Shown here piece after piece: positions 8,916 through 19,494 of a stretch of DNA of 64,000 bases. Below the pieces are notes generated by a model that saw only the letters and a list, made by a program, of their open reading frames with translations, searched no databases and was not told where the DNA came from. The stretch lies in NCBI RefSeq assembly GCF_002803065.1, contig NZ_NNBL01000003.1, forward strand, positions 393,461 through 457,460. The letters run 5' to 3'. How positions within the stretch are numbered: the first letter of the stretch is position 1; each line of letters starts with the position of its first letter. The position numbers and the translations under genes were made by a program. The stretch is from Streptomyces sp. CB01635. GTDB lineage: Bacteria > Actinomycetota > Actinomycetes > Streptomycetales > Streptomycetaceae.

Positions 8916-9971
8916 ATGGATCGCAGATCGTTCATGGCCACGACGGGGCGCGCGACGCTCGCGGGCGGCGCGCTCGCCGCGACCGGCTCCCTGGTCTCCG
9001 CGCCCGCGGCCGACGCGGCGCCCGCCGCCGAGCCCGCGGCGCAGCGCCACGGCGACGGCGGGACCGTGCGGTTCAACATCATCAGCGACATCCAGGGCGA
9101 CCTGACCGACTTCGGCAAGGCGCTCGACGACCTGCACTCGGTCAACCCCCGCAGCGCGGGCCTCGGCATAGCCGGCGACATCACCCCGCGCGGCTACGAC
9201 TTCGAGTACGCGGCCGTCCGCCAGACCCTGGACAAGCACCCGCACCCCAAGAACGTGGCGTGGGCCATCGGCAACCACGAGTTCTACGTGCCGAAGTACA
9301 GCGACCCGAACACCCTCGCCCAGGCGACCTGGCCCAACGGCACCACCGAGGACTCCCTCTTCCGCAGCTTCTACCACTTCGCGGAGCGGGGCAAGGTCTA
9401 CTCGGAGACCTCGTTCGGCGGCGTGCCCGTCCTCAGCCTCGGCACCGAGCGCTACTCCCATTACCACGACGCGAAGCTGTGGGACGAGGTGTGGATCAGC
9501 GACGAGCAGTTCGCGTGGCTCGAGGACCGGCTCGCCCACTGGGCGCGCCGCCGCCGTCCCGTCATGGTCCTGACCCACCACCCGCTGCCCAACACCGTGT
9601 CGGGCACGCACAACAAGCTGTACATGAGCGACTACCTCCAGCCCGACCGGCTCCTGTCGATCCTGGGCCGCCACAAGGACGTGTTCCTGTTCTCCGGGCA
9701 CACCCACTGGGACCTCAACCTGTCCGACTGGGTGGTGCGCCGCGTCGTCCCCGGCACCGCAAACCCCGAAGGGTTCACCGTCGTCAACACCGCCGCCGTA
9801 CAGGTCGGTTGGATGGACGACGGCAAGGGCGGCGAGGTCTCGCTCGGCGGCGCATTCAACCAGGGCCTCCAGGTGGAGGTGGGCCCTCGCTCGGTCGTCA
9901 TCAAGGCGCGCGACTTCACCACCGGCACCTGGATCAAGCAGATCACGGTGCCGCTGCACACCTCCGACTGA
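8916..9971 (+). CDS. Tat-exported metallophosphoesterase
   Basis: A 351-residue calcineurin-like phosphoesterase. The N-terminus MDRRSFMATTG is a twin-arginine signal followed by a hydrophobic stretch and an AAPAAE-like cleavage region. Metal-binding motifs appear in order: ISDIQGD, GIAGDIT, GNHEF, THHPLP and GHTHWD. The ATG at 8916 follows GGAGGAAA; an upstream TTG within the ribosome-binding site itself is rejected. Export by Tat suggests it folds with its metals in the cytoplasm and hydrolyses phosphate esters outside. Conserved neighbours giving a pathway are not seen. Confidence 0.9.
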   Translation: MDRRSFMATTGRATLAGGALAATGSLVSAPAADAAPAAEPAAQRHGDGGTVRFNIISDIQGDLTDFGKALDDLHSVNPRSAGLGIAGDITPRGYDFEYAAVRQTLDKHPHPKNVAWAIGNHEFYVPKYSDPNTLAQATWPNGTTEDSLFRSFYHFAERGKVYSETSFGGVPVLSLGTERYSHYHDAKLWDEVWISDEQFAWLEDRLAHWARRRRPVMVLTHHPLPNTVSGTHNKLYMSDYLQPDRLLSILGRHKDVFLFSGHTHWDLNLSDWVVRRVVPGTANPEGFTVVNTAAVQVGWMDDGKGGEVSLGGAFNQGLQVEVGPRSVVIKARDFTTGTWIKQITVPLHTSD

Positions 9972-10001
9972 CCGTTCGCCGGGGGCGGGCGCGGCGCCGG
10001 C

Positions 10002-10766
10002 TCACGTGTCGGTGAACGACCCGTGCCGTCCCGCCCCCGACGCGAACCGTGCGGCCCCCGTCAGGCTCTCCTCCAACACGGCTGTCCCGTACCGCAGTTC
10101 ACCCGCCATGGCCGCTTCCTCGCCCTGCCCCGCCTGGTCCAGAACGGAGGCGCGGTCGCCGCGCATGCAGGCCTGCGGGAAGCCCGCGATCTGCTCCGCG
10201 AGCTCCTCCGCCTCGGCGCGCGCCCGGCCGGGCGGCACAAGGCGGTTGGCCAGCCCCATCGCGTACGCCTCAGGGGCGGGCACCGGACGGCCCGTGAGGA
10301 TCAGGTCCATGGCGCGGCTCTCGCCGATGAGCCGAGGCAGGCGCACCGTGCCGCCGTCGATGAGGGGCACGCCCCAGCGGCGGCAGAACACCCCGAACAC
10401 GGCGTCCTCCTCGGCGACCCGCAGATCGCACCAGAGCGCCAGTTCGAGGCCGCCGGCCACCGCGTGCCCGCTCACGGCGGCGATCACCGGCTTGGACAGC
10501 CGCAGCCGGGTCGGGCCCATCGGCCCGTCGCCCTCCTCGGCGACCCGATTGCCGCGCTCCGTGCCGATGGCCTTGAGGTCGGCGCCCGCGCAGAACGTGC
10601 CGCCCTCACCCCAGAGCACCGCTACGCGGGCGGATTCGTCGGCGTCGAACTCCTTGAAGGCGGCGGCCAGTTCGGCCGCCGTGGGCCCGTCGACCGCGTT
10701 GCGGACCTCGGGGCGGGACAGTACGACCGTGGTGACATGCCCTCGGCGCTCGACGCGGACCGGCAT
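10002..10766 (-). CDS. Enoyl-CoA hydratase/isomerase (crotonase) family protein
   Basis: A 254-residue crotonase. The oxyanion-hole segments FCAGADLKAIG and SGHAVAGGLELALWCDLR are visible; in the second region the position of hydratase Glu144 falls in VFGVFCRRWG, which lacks one acid, while GVPLIDGGTVRLPRLIG carries an Asp near the place of the second acid. It may therefore be an isomerase, hydrolase or other crotonase rather than a true hydratase. TAGGAGAG precedes the ATG. It is divergent from the SoxR-box exporter. Confidence 0.88.
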   Translation of the reverse strand: MPVRVERRGHVTTVVLSRPEVRNAVDGPTAAELAAAFKEFDADESARVAVLWGEGGTFCAGADLKAIGTERGNRVAEEGDGPMGPTRLRLSKPVIAAVSGHAVAGGLELALWCDLRVAEEDAVFGVFCRRWGVPLIDGGTVRLPRLIGESRAMDLILTGRPVPAPEAYAMGLANRLVPPGRARAEAEELAEQIAGFPQACMRGDRASVLDQAGQGEEAAMAGELRYGTAVLEESLTGAARFASGAGRHGSFTDT

Positions 10767-10862
10767 CCGGACTCTCCTAAGTGATCGTCACTGAGTGACG
10801 TTCAGCGTGGCACGTCGCCCGCGCCCCTCCCAGGCGCCCCCACCTCGAATTGAAGCCTTGTG

Positions 10863-10893
10863 TTGACCTCAACGTTGCTTGAGGTCTTACCGT
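10863..10893 (+). promoter_or_regulatory. SoxR-type promoter (19-bp spacer)
   Basis: TTGACC (10863-10868) and TACCGT (10888-10893) are 19 bases apart, the overlong spacer typical of promoters activated by MerR-family proteins. The perfect inverted repeat GACCTCAA-N6-TTGAGGTC fills the spacer at 10865-10886 and matches the Streptomyces SoxR box. The -10 box ends seven bases before the ATG at 10901, so the transcript should be leaderless. Confidence 0.82.
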
Positions 10894-10900
10894 CTACTCC

Positions 10901-12784
10901 ATGAGCATGGAGACCACGGCGTGGACGCAGCTGCACAGCGTCATGAACGCCCAGCAGGACACCCGACCTTTCGCCCCCGCCACCCTGCGCCGCATCGCCG
11001 CCTTCGCGCGTCCGCACCGGCGCCGGATCGCCCAGTTCGTCGTCCTGAGCGTGGTCACCGCGCTGACCGCCGTGGCGACCCCCGTCCTCGCGGGGCACGT
11101 CGTCGACGCCATCGTCGCGGGCAAGGACGAGGGCACCGTCATCCGCCTCGCCCTCCTCATCGCCGTGATCGCCCTCGTGGAAGCGGGGCTCGGCATCGTC
11201 GCCCGCTGGCTCTCGGCCAACCTCGGCGAGGGCCTGATCCTCGACCTGCGCACGGCGGTCTTCGACCATGTGCAGCGCATGCCCGTCGCCTTCTTCACAC
11301 GGACACGCACCGGCGCCCTCGTGAGCCGGCTCAACAACGATGTGATCGGCGCGCAGAGAGCGTTCAGCAACACGCTCTCCGGCGTGGTCGGCAACGTCGT
11401 GACCCTGCTTCTGACCCTCGTCGTCATGCTCACGCTCTCCTGGCAGATCACGCTCCTCGCCCTGGTGCTCCTGCCGGTGTTCGTGGTGCCCGCGCGGCGC
11501 ATGGGTACGCGGATGGCCCGGCTCCAGCGCGAGGCCGCCGCGCACAACGCGGCCATGGGCACCCGGATGACCGAGCGGTTCTCGGCGCCCGGCGCCACGC
11601 TGATCAAGCTCTTCGGCCGGCCCGGCGACGAGTCCGCCGAGTTCGCCGCCCGCGCCAGCCGCGTACGGGACATCGGTGTCCGCACGGCCATGGCGCAGTC
11701 CGCGTTCATCACCGCGCTCACCCTCGTCTCGGCCCTCGCCCTCGCGCTCGTCTACGGCCTGGGCGGCTACTACGCGATCGAGGGCACCCTCGAAGCAGGC
11801 GCCGTCGTCTCCCTCGCCCTGCTCCTCACCCGCCTCTACGCGCCGCTGACCTCCCTGGCCGGGGCCCGCGTCGAGGTCATGAGCGCCCTCGTCAGCTTCG
11901 AGCGCGTCTTCGAGGTGCTCGACCTCAAGCCGCTGATCGACGAGAAGCCGGACGCCCGTGAGGTGCCCGAGGGGCCGGTCGCCGTGGAGTTCGACGACGT
12001 CCGCTTCGGCTACCCGTCCGCAGACAAGGTCTCCCTCGCCTCCCTCGAAGAGGTCGCCTCGCTCGACACCCGCGGGGGAGCCGAAGTCCTGCACGGCATC
12101 TCGTTCCGCGCCGAACCCGGCCAGACCGTCGCCCTCGTCGGCACCTCCGGCGCGGGCAAGTCGACCGTCGCCCAGCTCATGCCACGCCTGTACGACACCG
12201 ACGAGGGCGCCGTACGCATCGGAGGGGTCGACGTCCGCGACCTGACCGCCGTATCACTGCGCGAGACCCTCGGCATGGTCACCCAGGACGGCCACCTCTT
12301 CCACGACTCCGTCCGCGCCAACCTCCTCCTGGCCAGGCCCGGAGCGAGCGAGGAGGACCTGTGGGACGTCCTGCGCCGCTCCCGCCTTGAGGACCTGGTC
12401 CACTCCCTGCCCGACGGCCTCGACACCGTCGTCGGCGAGCGCGGCTACCGCCTCTCCGGCGGCGAACGCCAGCGCATGACCATCGCCCGCCTCCTCCTCG
12501 CCCGGCAGCGCGTCGTCATCCTCGACGAGGCGACCGCCCACCTGGACAACACGTCCGAAGCGGCCGTGCAGGAAGCGCTCGCCGAGGCACTCGAAGGCCG
12601 TACGGCCGTCGTGATCGCCCACCGCCTGTCCACGATCAGGTCCGCCGACCAGATCCTCGTGGTCGAGGACGGCCACATCGTGGAGCGCGGCACTCACGAG
12701 ACGCTCCTCGCCGAGGACGGACGGTACGCGGAGCTGTACCGCACGCAGTTCGCGAACCCGACGGACGTGGTGGAAGCCGCGTAG
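10901..12784 (+). CDS. ABC exporter, fused permease and ATPase, SoxR-regulated
   Basis: A 627-residue half-transporter. Residues about 40-330 are the six-helix exporter domain; residues about 350-610 are the ATPase with Walker A GTSGAGKST, Q-loop VTQDGHLF, signature LSGGERQR, Walker B VVILDEAT and switch His IAHRLST. It probably acts as a homodimer. There is no ribosome-binding site before the ATG, in keeping with a leaderless mRNA. The SoxR box upstream ties it to the response to redox-active compounds; an ABC exporter is one of the few known SoxR targets in S. coelicolor. A role in exporting redox-active metabolites is inferred. Confidence 0.93.
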   Translation: MSMETTAWTQLHSVMNAQQDTRPFAPATLRRIAAFARPHRRRIAQFVVLSVVTALTAVATPVLAGHVVDAIVAGKDEGTVIRLALLIAVIALVEAGLGIVARWLSANLGEGLILDLRTAVFDHVQRMPVAFFTRTRTGALVSRLNNDVIGAQRAFSNTLSGVVGNVVTLLLTLVVMLTLSWQITLLALVLLPVFVVPARRMGTRMARLQREAAAHNAAMGTRMTERFSAPGATLIKLFGRPGDESAEFAARASRVRDIGVRTAMAQSAFITALTLVSALALALVYGLGGYYAIEGTLEAGAVVSLALLLTRLYAPLTSLAGARVEVMSALVSFERVFEVLDLKPLIDEKPDAREVPEGPVAVEFDDVRFGYPSADKVSLASLEEVASLDTRGGAEVLHGISFRAEPGQTVALVGTSGAGKSTVAQLMPRLYDTDEGAVRIGGVDVRDLTAVSLRETLGMVTQDGHLFHDSVRANLLLARPGASEEDLWDVLRRSRLEDLVHSLPDGLDTVVGERGYRLSGGERQRMTIARLLLARQRVVILDEATAHLDNTSEAAVQEALAEALEGRTAVVIAHRLSTIRSADQILVVEDGHIVERGTHETLLAEDGRYAELYRTQFANPTDVVEAA

Positions 12785-12800
12785 CCGCCCGGGAAAAGAG

Positions 12801-12843
12801 CGAGGAGGAGGGGGTGGCCGCAGCGGCCACCCCCTCCTCCTCG
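12801..12843. terminator. Bidirectional terminator hairpin
   Basis: Perfect 21-base inverted arms (12801-12821 and 12823-12843) separated by a single base lie between the convergent exporter and argG genes. The arms are purine-rich on one side and very stable. Symmetry suggests it ends transcription from both sides. Confidence 0.85.
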
Positions 12844-12867
12844 TCCTGCCCGACGGTGTGAGTCGGT

Positions 12868-14350
<1,483 letters not shown>

Positions 14351-14403
14351 AAGGGGGAGGGTGTTCAGTGCTCAGGTGCTTCAGCGCGCAGGTGATCATG
14401 GGC

Positions 14404-15009
14404 TCATGGGTCCAGTGACGGTGCCTGTCCCTGGGCGTCCCGGACGATCCCGTAGGTGAGCGCCGCGAGGCTGTCGCCGACGGTGCGGGTGTCGAGGAGG
14501 CGCAGGGACAGCCCGTCGCCGGTCTCGCCGAAGAGGCGCTCGCCGGCCCCGAGCACGACCGGGTGGACGATCAGCCGCAGCTCGTCGGCCAGGCCGTGCG
14601 CAAGCAGCGTGCGCACGAGCCGGCGGCTGGCGTAGACGACGATGTCCCCGTCCACCTCCTGCTTCAGCTTCGAGACCTCGGGGACCACCTCGCCGTCGAG
14701 GACCGTCGAGTTGTTCCACTCGGGGTCGACGAGGGTCGAGGACACGACGTACTTGGGCAGGGTGTTCAGCCGCTCCGCCCACGCGCCGCTCCGGGACGGC
14801 CACCAGGCCGCGAACCACTCGTAGCTCCGCCGCCCGAGCAGCAGCGCCGCCGTGCCGAGCGCCTCGTCGAACTCGACCTTGGTCCACTCCAGCCGGTCCT
14901 TGTCCGCCATCCGGCCGAACCAGCCCCCGTGCCGGAACCCCTCCTCACCGGTCGGGTCCTGGACGACGCCGTCGAGCGAGACGTTCTCGCTGATGACGAT
15001 TTTTCCCAT
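14404..15009 (-). CDS. Dihydrofolate-reductase-like/RibD C-terminal domain protein
   Basis: A 201-residue protein of the bacterial RibD-C/DHFR-like family (N-terminal IVISENVSLDGVVQDP, central LLLGRRSYEWFA, C-terminal LADELRLIVHPVVLGAGERLF). These are NADPH-dependent reductases whose substrates are mostly unknown; they are neither true DHFR nor the bifunctional RibD. GAAGGAGAC precedes the ATG. It is divergent from the MFS exporter, with about 220 bases between the coding regions. Confidence 0.9.
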   Translation of the reverse strand: MGKIVISENVSLDGVVQDPTGEEGFRHGGWFGRMADKDRLEWTKVEFDEALGTAALLLGRRSYEWFAAWWPSRSGAWAERLNTLPKYVVSSTLVDPEWNNSTVLDGEVVPEVSKLKQEVDGDIVVYASRRLVRTLLAHGLADELRLIVHPVVLGAGERLFGETGDGLSLRLLDTRTVGDSLAALTYGIVRDAQGQAPSLDP

Positions 15010-15233
15010 GTCGGTCTCCTTCGGTACGGGCTAGGGTCGGGCGGCGAGTGAACTGCGAGGAGTGAGAGATGCCCGGTCGTACGAGCACGCTGTGACGCTG
15101 TAGGCCCTGATCGGCCCGTCATCGCGTGCTGCCCTTGTTCTGTGGCACAGCGAGCCCTCTCCTGCCCGAACCGGCGGTGCGCCCTCTGCGCGTCCGGTGG
15201 CGGGCCTCGTCGTCCGTACTGCAAGGGATCCCT

Positions 15234-16646
15234 GTGCCCTCCGCGTCCTCCGCGTCCTCCGCGTCCTCTGCTTCGTCTGATTCCGCTGATCCCTCCGATC
15301 CCTCTGCTTCCTCCGCCCGATCTGCTTCCGGCCGGCCTGCTTCCCCAAGCCTGTGGCGCGACCGCGACTTCCGCCGACTCTGGGTGGGCCAGACGGTCTC
15401 CCAACTCGGTGAACACACAACTCTGGTCGTTCTGCCGCTCTGCGCCGTCCTGACGCTCGGCGCCGACGCCGGTGAGCTGGGCGTCCTGCGCGCGGTGGGG
15501 CAGGCGCCGATCCTGTTGCTCTCGCTTCCGGCCGGCGCGTGGGTGGACAGGTGGCGCACGCGCACGGTGATGGTGCTGGCGGACGCGGGTCGGGCGCTGG
15601 CCCTGGGGGCGACCGCCGTGGCAGGGCTCTTCGGCGCGCTGGGCCTGCCCGCGCTGCTCGTGGCAGCCTTCGCCGTCGGCGCCCTCTCCGTGTTCTTCGA
15701 CGTGGCCTACCAGACGTCTCTCGCACGGCTGGTGAACCGCGATCAGCTGGTGCCGGGCAACAGCGCACTGGAGGGCAGCCGCTCAGCCGCCCAGATCGCC
15801 GGCCCCGCACTCGGCGGGGCGCTGGTCTCAGTCCTGGCAGCGCCGATCGCTGCCGCGTCCGGCGCTCTCCTCTTCGCGATGTCGTTCCTGTCGATCCGCC
15901 GGATCCGCCGCAGTGAGCCGATCCCCGAGCCCACGCAAGAGCGCTCGCAGCGTCTCCCGGAGCCCACGCAAGAGCCCCGGCGGCGTCCCCCGCGGGTCTG
16001 GCGGCGGATCGGCGAGGGCCTCCGCTTCGTCGTCGGCGACACCTCTCTGCGGGCCGTGTGCCTCGCCTCGGCCGCCTTCCAGTTCTCGCTGGCGGCCATG
16101 ATGACCGTCTACCTGCTCTTCCTGCCGCGGGAACTTCACCTGTCCGGCACGGAGATCGGTCTCGCACTCGCGGCCACGGGGCCGGGCGCGCTCCTCGGCT
16201 CGCTGCTGGCCGCGCGCCTACCGGGCCGGTTCGGGCACGGCGTGGTGCTCGTGTCCGCGGCGGCCCTCGGCGACGGCGCGTTCCTGATCGTGCCCGCGCT
16301 GCACGGCTCCTCCACGGGAACGGTTCTCGCCCTCGTCGGGGTCAGTCTCGTGTTCGGGACCTTCGGCCAGCTGGTGAACGTCACGGTGATGGGCGTCCGG
16401 CAGGCCCTGACCCCGGACGGGATGCAAGGCCGCGCGGCGGCGACCATCACGTTCGTCGGCATGGGCCTGACCCCGCTCGGCTCGCTGCTCGGCGGATTCC
16501 TCGCGAACGGGTGGGGGCTGCGCCTCAGCCTTGCGGTGACGGCGGCAGGGATGCTGCTGTCCCCGTTGCTGATGGCGCTGTCCCCACTGGCCCGCCTGGG
16601 ACGGACGCTTCCGGCCCGTGGCGCCCCCTGCCCAGTGCGGTCGTGA
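15234..16646 (+). CDS. MFS exporter with Ser/Ala-rich N-terminal tail
   Basis: A 470-residue major facilitator of the enterobactin-exporter/DHA3 type. Transmembrane segments begin near FRRLWVGQTVSQLGEHTTL and 10-12 helices follow. The GTG at 15234 is chosen because AAGGGA lies just upstream; the open frame extends 36 codons further without support. The first 35 residues are a Ser/Ala/Asp-rich run encoded by near-identical 9-base units, and the central loop holds a duplicated EPTQE segment, both signs of local repeat expansion. Substrate unknown. Confidence 0.88.
   Translation: MPSASSASSASSASSDSADPSDPSASSARSASGRPASPSLWRDRDFRRLWVGQTVSQLGEHTTLVVLPLCAVLTLGADAGELGVLRAVGQAPILLLSLPAGAWVDRWRTRTVMVLADAGRALALGATAVAGLFGALGLPALLVAAFAVGALSVFFDVAYQTSLARLVNRDQLVPGNSALEGSRSAAQIAGPALGGALVSVLAAPIAAASGALLFAMSFLSIRRIRRSEPIPEPTQERSQRLPEPTQEPRRRPPRVWRRIGEGLRFVVGDTSLRAVCLASAAFQFSLAAMMTVYLLFLPRELHLSGTEIGLALAATGPGALLGSLLAARLPGRFGHGVVLVSAAALGDGAFLIVPALHGSSTGTVLALVGVSLVFGTFGQLVNVTVMGVRQALTPDGMQGRAAATITFVGMGLTPLGSLLGGFLANGWGLRLSLAVTAAGMLLSPLLMALSPLARLGRTLPARGAPCPVRS
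15240..15320 (+). repeat. Short tandem repeats of TCC-rich 9-mers in the exporter N-terminus
   Basis: The unit TCCGCGTCC recurs three times from about 15240 and then decays into related TCT/TCC-rich units, encoding the Ser/Ala tail. Such runs are prone to slippage, so the tail length may vary between strains. Confidence 0.6.
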
Positions 16647-16773
16647 ACCGGCGCCCACGATCCGCTGGGCCCTGCGCCGGGGAGAGCGGCGACTGGCGGT
16701 GCGGTGTGTGCGGTGCCAGGGCCCCGGCCGCCGCGGCACAGGTCACCGTCACGGTCACCGGCATCGGGTGACG

Positions 16774-19494
16774 CTAAGTGGCCGTCCGTATGGCCCGGTT
16801 GTCCCTGAGTCGGCTGTAGATGCGCTCCGGCGTCAGGGGCAGGGCGCGACAGCGGACGCCCGTGGCGTCGTGGAGCGCGTTCGCCAGCGCGGGGGCCACC
16901 GGGTTGATACAGCATTCCGCCATGCCCTTCGACCCCATGGGCCCGAAGGAGTCCGCCGACTTCACCAGAAACAGTTCGGTGCGGGGGACGTCGGCGTAGG
17001 TGGGGATGCGGTAGTTGCGCAGGTTCGGGTTGGCCATGGCTCCGCCCGCGTCGACCTGGTAGTTCTCGGTCAGTGTGAAGCCGATGCCCTGGGCGACCCC
17101 GCCTTCCACCTGACCCCGGAGCTGCGCGGGGTTGATGACGACGGCCGCGTCCGTGGCGTGCACGCTGTAGAGGATGCGGATCTCGCCCGTCACCTGATGG
17201 ACCGCGATCTTGAATCCCTGTGTGTTGGATACGACGCTTCGTGGCGAGCCGTAGGCCTTGCGTGCGGCGGTGAACCGGATTCCGCGCGCCCGGGCCAGCG
17301 AGACGAGTTCGGCCAGCGGCACGCGCTGGTCCCCGCAGACGACTTCCCCGTCGCCCAGCGAGCACATGACCACGTGGACGCCCGTGTGCGCGGCGGCGAA
17401 TTCGAGGATGCGGTCGCGCACGGCATTGGCCGCTCGGAGCACGGCGTTGCCCGCCACGAAGAGGCCCGCGCTCGCGAAGGCGCCGGTGTCGAATCCCGTG
17501 CGATCCGTGTCCGACTGCACCAGGCGAATGCGTGAGGGCGTCGTACCCAGCTGGTTGGCCGCGATCTGGACGTGCGCGGTCGACGTGCCCTCGCCGAACT
17601 CGACCGTACCGACGGCTAGTTCGTACACCAGGTCGTCGCCGAGCGTGACCCAGGCCTCGGAGAGGTGCTCGGTCGGGGGCGCGGTCTCGTGCAGGGAACT
17701 CGCGACCCCGGACCCCACGAGCCAACCGGGCCCGGGCGGCGGCTCGTCGACGGCGCGAGCCATGGCGTGATCCACGAGATCGATGCACTTGCCGAGTCCG
17801 TTCTCGTTGAACATCACGTCGTCGGGGCCGTCGTGCATGGCGACGAGCGGATCGCCCGGCCGCACGATGTTGCGCCGTCGCAGTTCGAGCGGGTCGAGGT
17901 GCAGGGCGCGGGCCAGTTCGTCCATCGCGGATTCGACGGCGTACGCCGGCTGCGTCATGCCGTAGCCGCGCAGCGCCCCGCTCGGAACGGTGTTCGTGTA
18001 GACGGAGAACCCGTCGTACTTTTTGTTGGGACAGCGGTAGATCATGACGGCCGCGCCGCCTGCGTACAGGGTCTCGCCGCCGTGATTGCCATAGGCGCCC
18101 GTGTTCGACACATTACGGACCTGAAATGCCGTCAGCGTGCCGTCCGCCTTCGCGCCGAGCCTGACCGTCAGCGTCATCGGGTGCCGCGGCGATGCCGTCG
18201 TGAACTCCTCCTCGCGGGTGTACTCGAAGCAGACGGGCCGCCCGGTGTCCAGGGCGGCGAGCGCGGCCAGATCCTCCGAGATGACCTCCTGCTTGCCGCC
18301 GAAGCCGCCACCGACCCGCTTGCAGAACACGCGGAGCTGGTCCGGGCGCAGCGCGAAGAGATGCGCGAGCTTGATCTTCGCGATCGACGGCGACTGCGAA
18401 CTGGTCCGCACGATCAACCGGCCGTTCTCGACCCAGGCGATGGATCCGTGGGTCTCGAGATGCGCGTGCTGCACCCGGGGGGACGAGTACGTTCCTTCAT
18501 GGATCACATCCGCCTCGGCGAACCCCGCGTCGACATCGCCGATGTGCGAATGGATCTCCAGCAGGATGTTGTGGACGGCATCGCGGACGAACGGGTCGTC
18601 CGTCCCGTGCAGTTGGGGAGCCCCTTCGGCCATCGCGGCCTCAGGATCGAACACCGCCGGCAGCTCCTCGTACTCCACCTCGACCCTTCGGCAGCCCTCC
18701 TCCGCCGCGCCGACCGTGTCGGCCACGACCGCGGCGACGCGCTGGCCGACGAAGCGGACCGTGTCGTCGAGGATGTACGTGTCGTCCGGATCGGCGAGGT
18801 GGTCGGTGTGGATCGCCGTGGAGAATCGCCTGCGCGGCACGTCCTCCCAGGTGTAGACGCGATGCACGCCCGGCACCGCGAGCGCGGCGGTCTTGTCGAC
18901 CGACACGATCCGGGCGTGCGCGTGCGGGGAGTGCAGCACCTTGAGGTGGAGCAGGCCTTCGACATCGGTGTCCATCGTGAACTCGGCGCGCCCGGTCACC
19001 ACTTCGTCGCCCGCCGGGGCGCCGACGCTCGTCCCGACGGCCTTTCCCGGCGCGGCGGTCTCGACGCCGACGATGCCCTTCACGGCGTCCTCGATCGCCC
19101 GGTAGCCGGTGCAGCGGCAGAGGTTGCCCTTCAGGGCGCGAGGCAGGTCCGCCTTCTGGGCCTCGGTGAAGGTCGCCGAGGTCATGATCATCCCTGCCGT
19201 GCAGAAGCCGCACTGAAACCCCGGCGCATCACGGAACTGCCGCTGCATCGGGTGCAGTTGGCCGGGAGATCCGAGCCCCTCGATCGTGGTCACCTCATGG
19301 CCCTCCGCGCGGAACGCGGGGGTGATGCAACTGTGCACCGGATCGCCGTCGAGCCACACCGTGCACGCACCACAATCGCCCGCGTCGCACCCCTTCTTGA
19401 CGCCGTGGTGCCCGAGCGACCGCAGGAAGGTCCGCAGGCACTGGCCGGGGCCGGGCTCCTCGTCGAAACCCCTGCCGTTCACGACGTACGTCAT
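16774..19494 (-). CDS. Molybdenum hydroxylase, fused [2Fe-2S] and Mo-cofactor subunits
   Basis: A 906-residue xanthine-oxidase-family protein. Residues about 1-75 bind a plant-type [2Fe-2S] cluster (CDAGDCGAC then C); residues about 85-150 hold the second cluster (CGFC and CRC). The rest is the molybdopterin domain, with GGFGGKQE and the catalytic Glu in GSKGMAEC near the C-terminus. The fused layout and length are those of Desulfovibrio aldehyde oxidoreductase, but here a separate FAD subunit is encoded just upstream with an ATGA overlap. It should hydroxylate an aldehyde or N-heterocycle; the substrate cannot be read from sequence. No xdhC-like maturation gene is adjacent. Confidence 0.92.
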   Translation of the reverse strand: MTYVVNGRGFDEEPGPGQCLRTFLRSLGHHGVKKGCDAGDCGACTVWLDGDPVHSCITPAFRAEGHEVTTIEGLGSPGQLHPMQRQFRDAPGFQCGFCTAGMIMTSATFTEAQKADLPRALKGNLCRCTGYRAIEDAVKGIVGVETAAPGKAVGTSVGAPAGDEVVTGRAEFTMDTDVEGLLHLKVLHSPHAHARIVSVDKTAALAVPGVHRVYTWEDVPRRRFSTAIHTDHLADPDDTYILDDTVRFVGQRVAAVVADTVGAAEEGCRRVEVEYEELPAVFDPEAAMAEGAPQLHGTDDPFVRDAVHNILLEIHSHIGDVDAGFAEADVIHEGTYSSPRVQHAHLETHGSIAWVENGRLIVRTSSQSPSIAKIKLAHLFALRPDQLRVFCKRVGGGFGGKQEVISEDLAALAALDTGRPVCFEYTREEEFTTASPRHPMTLTVRLGAKADGTLTAFQVRNVSNTGAYGNHGGETLYAGGAAVMIYRCPNKKYDGFSVYTNTVPSGALRGYGMTQPAYAVESAMDELARALHLDPLELRRRNIVRPGDPLVAMHDGPDDVMFNENGLGKCIDLVDHAMARAVDEPPPGPGWLVGSGVASSLHETAPPTEHLSEAWVTLGDDLVYELAVGTVEFGEGTSTAHVQIAANQLGTTPSRIRLVQSDTDRTGFDTGAFASAGLFVAGNAVLRAANAVRDRILEFAAAHTGVHVVMCSLGDGEVVCGDQRVPLAELVSLARARGIRFTAARKAYGSPRSVVSNTQGFKIAVHQVTGEIRILYSVHATDAAVVINPAQLRGQVEGGVAQGIGFTLTENYQVDAGGAMANPNLRNYRIPTYADVPRTELFLVKSADSFGPMGSKGMAECCINPVAPALANALHDATGVRCRALPLTPERIYSRLRDNRAIRTAT

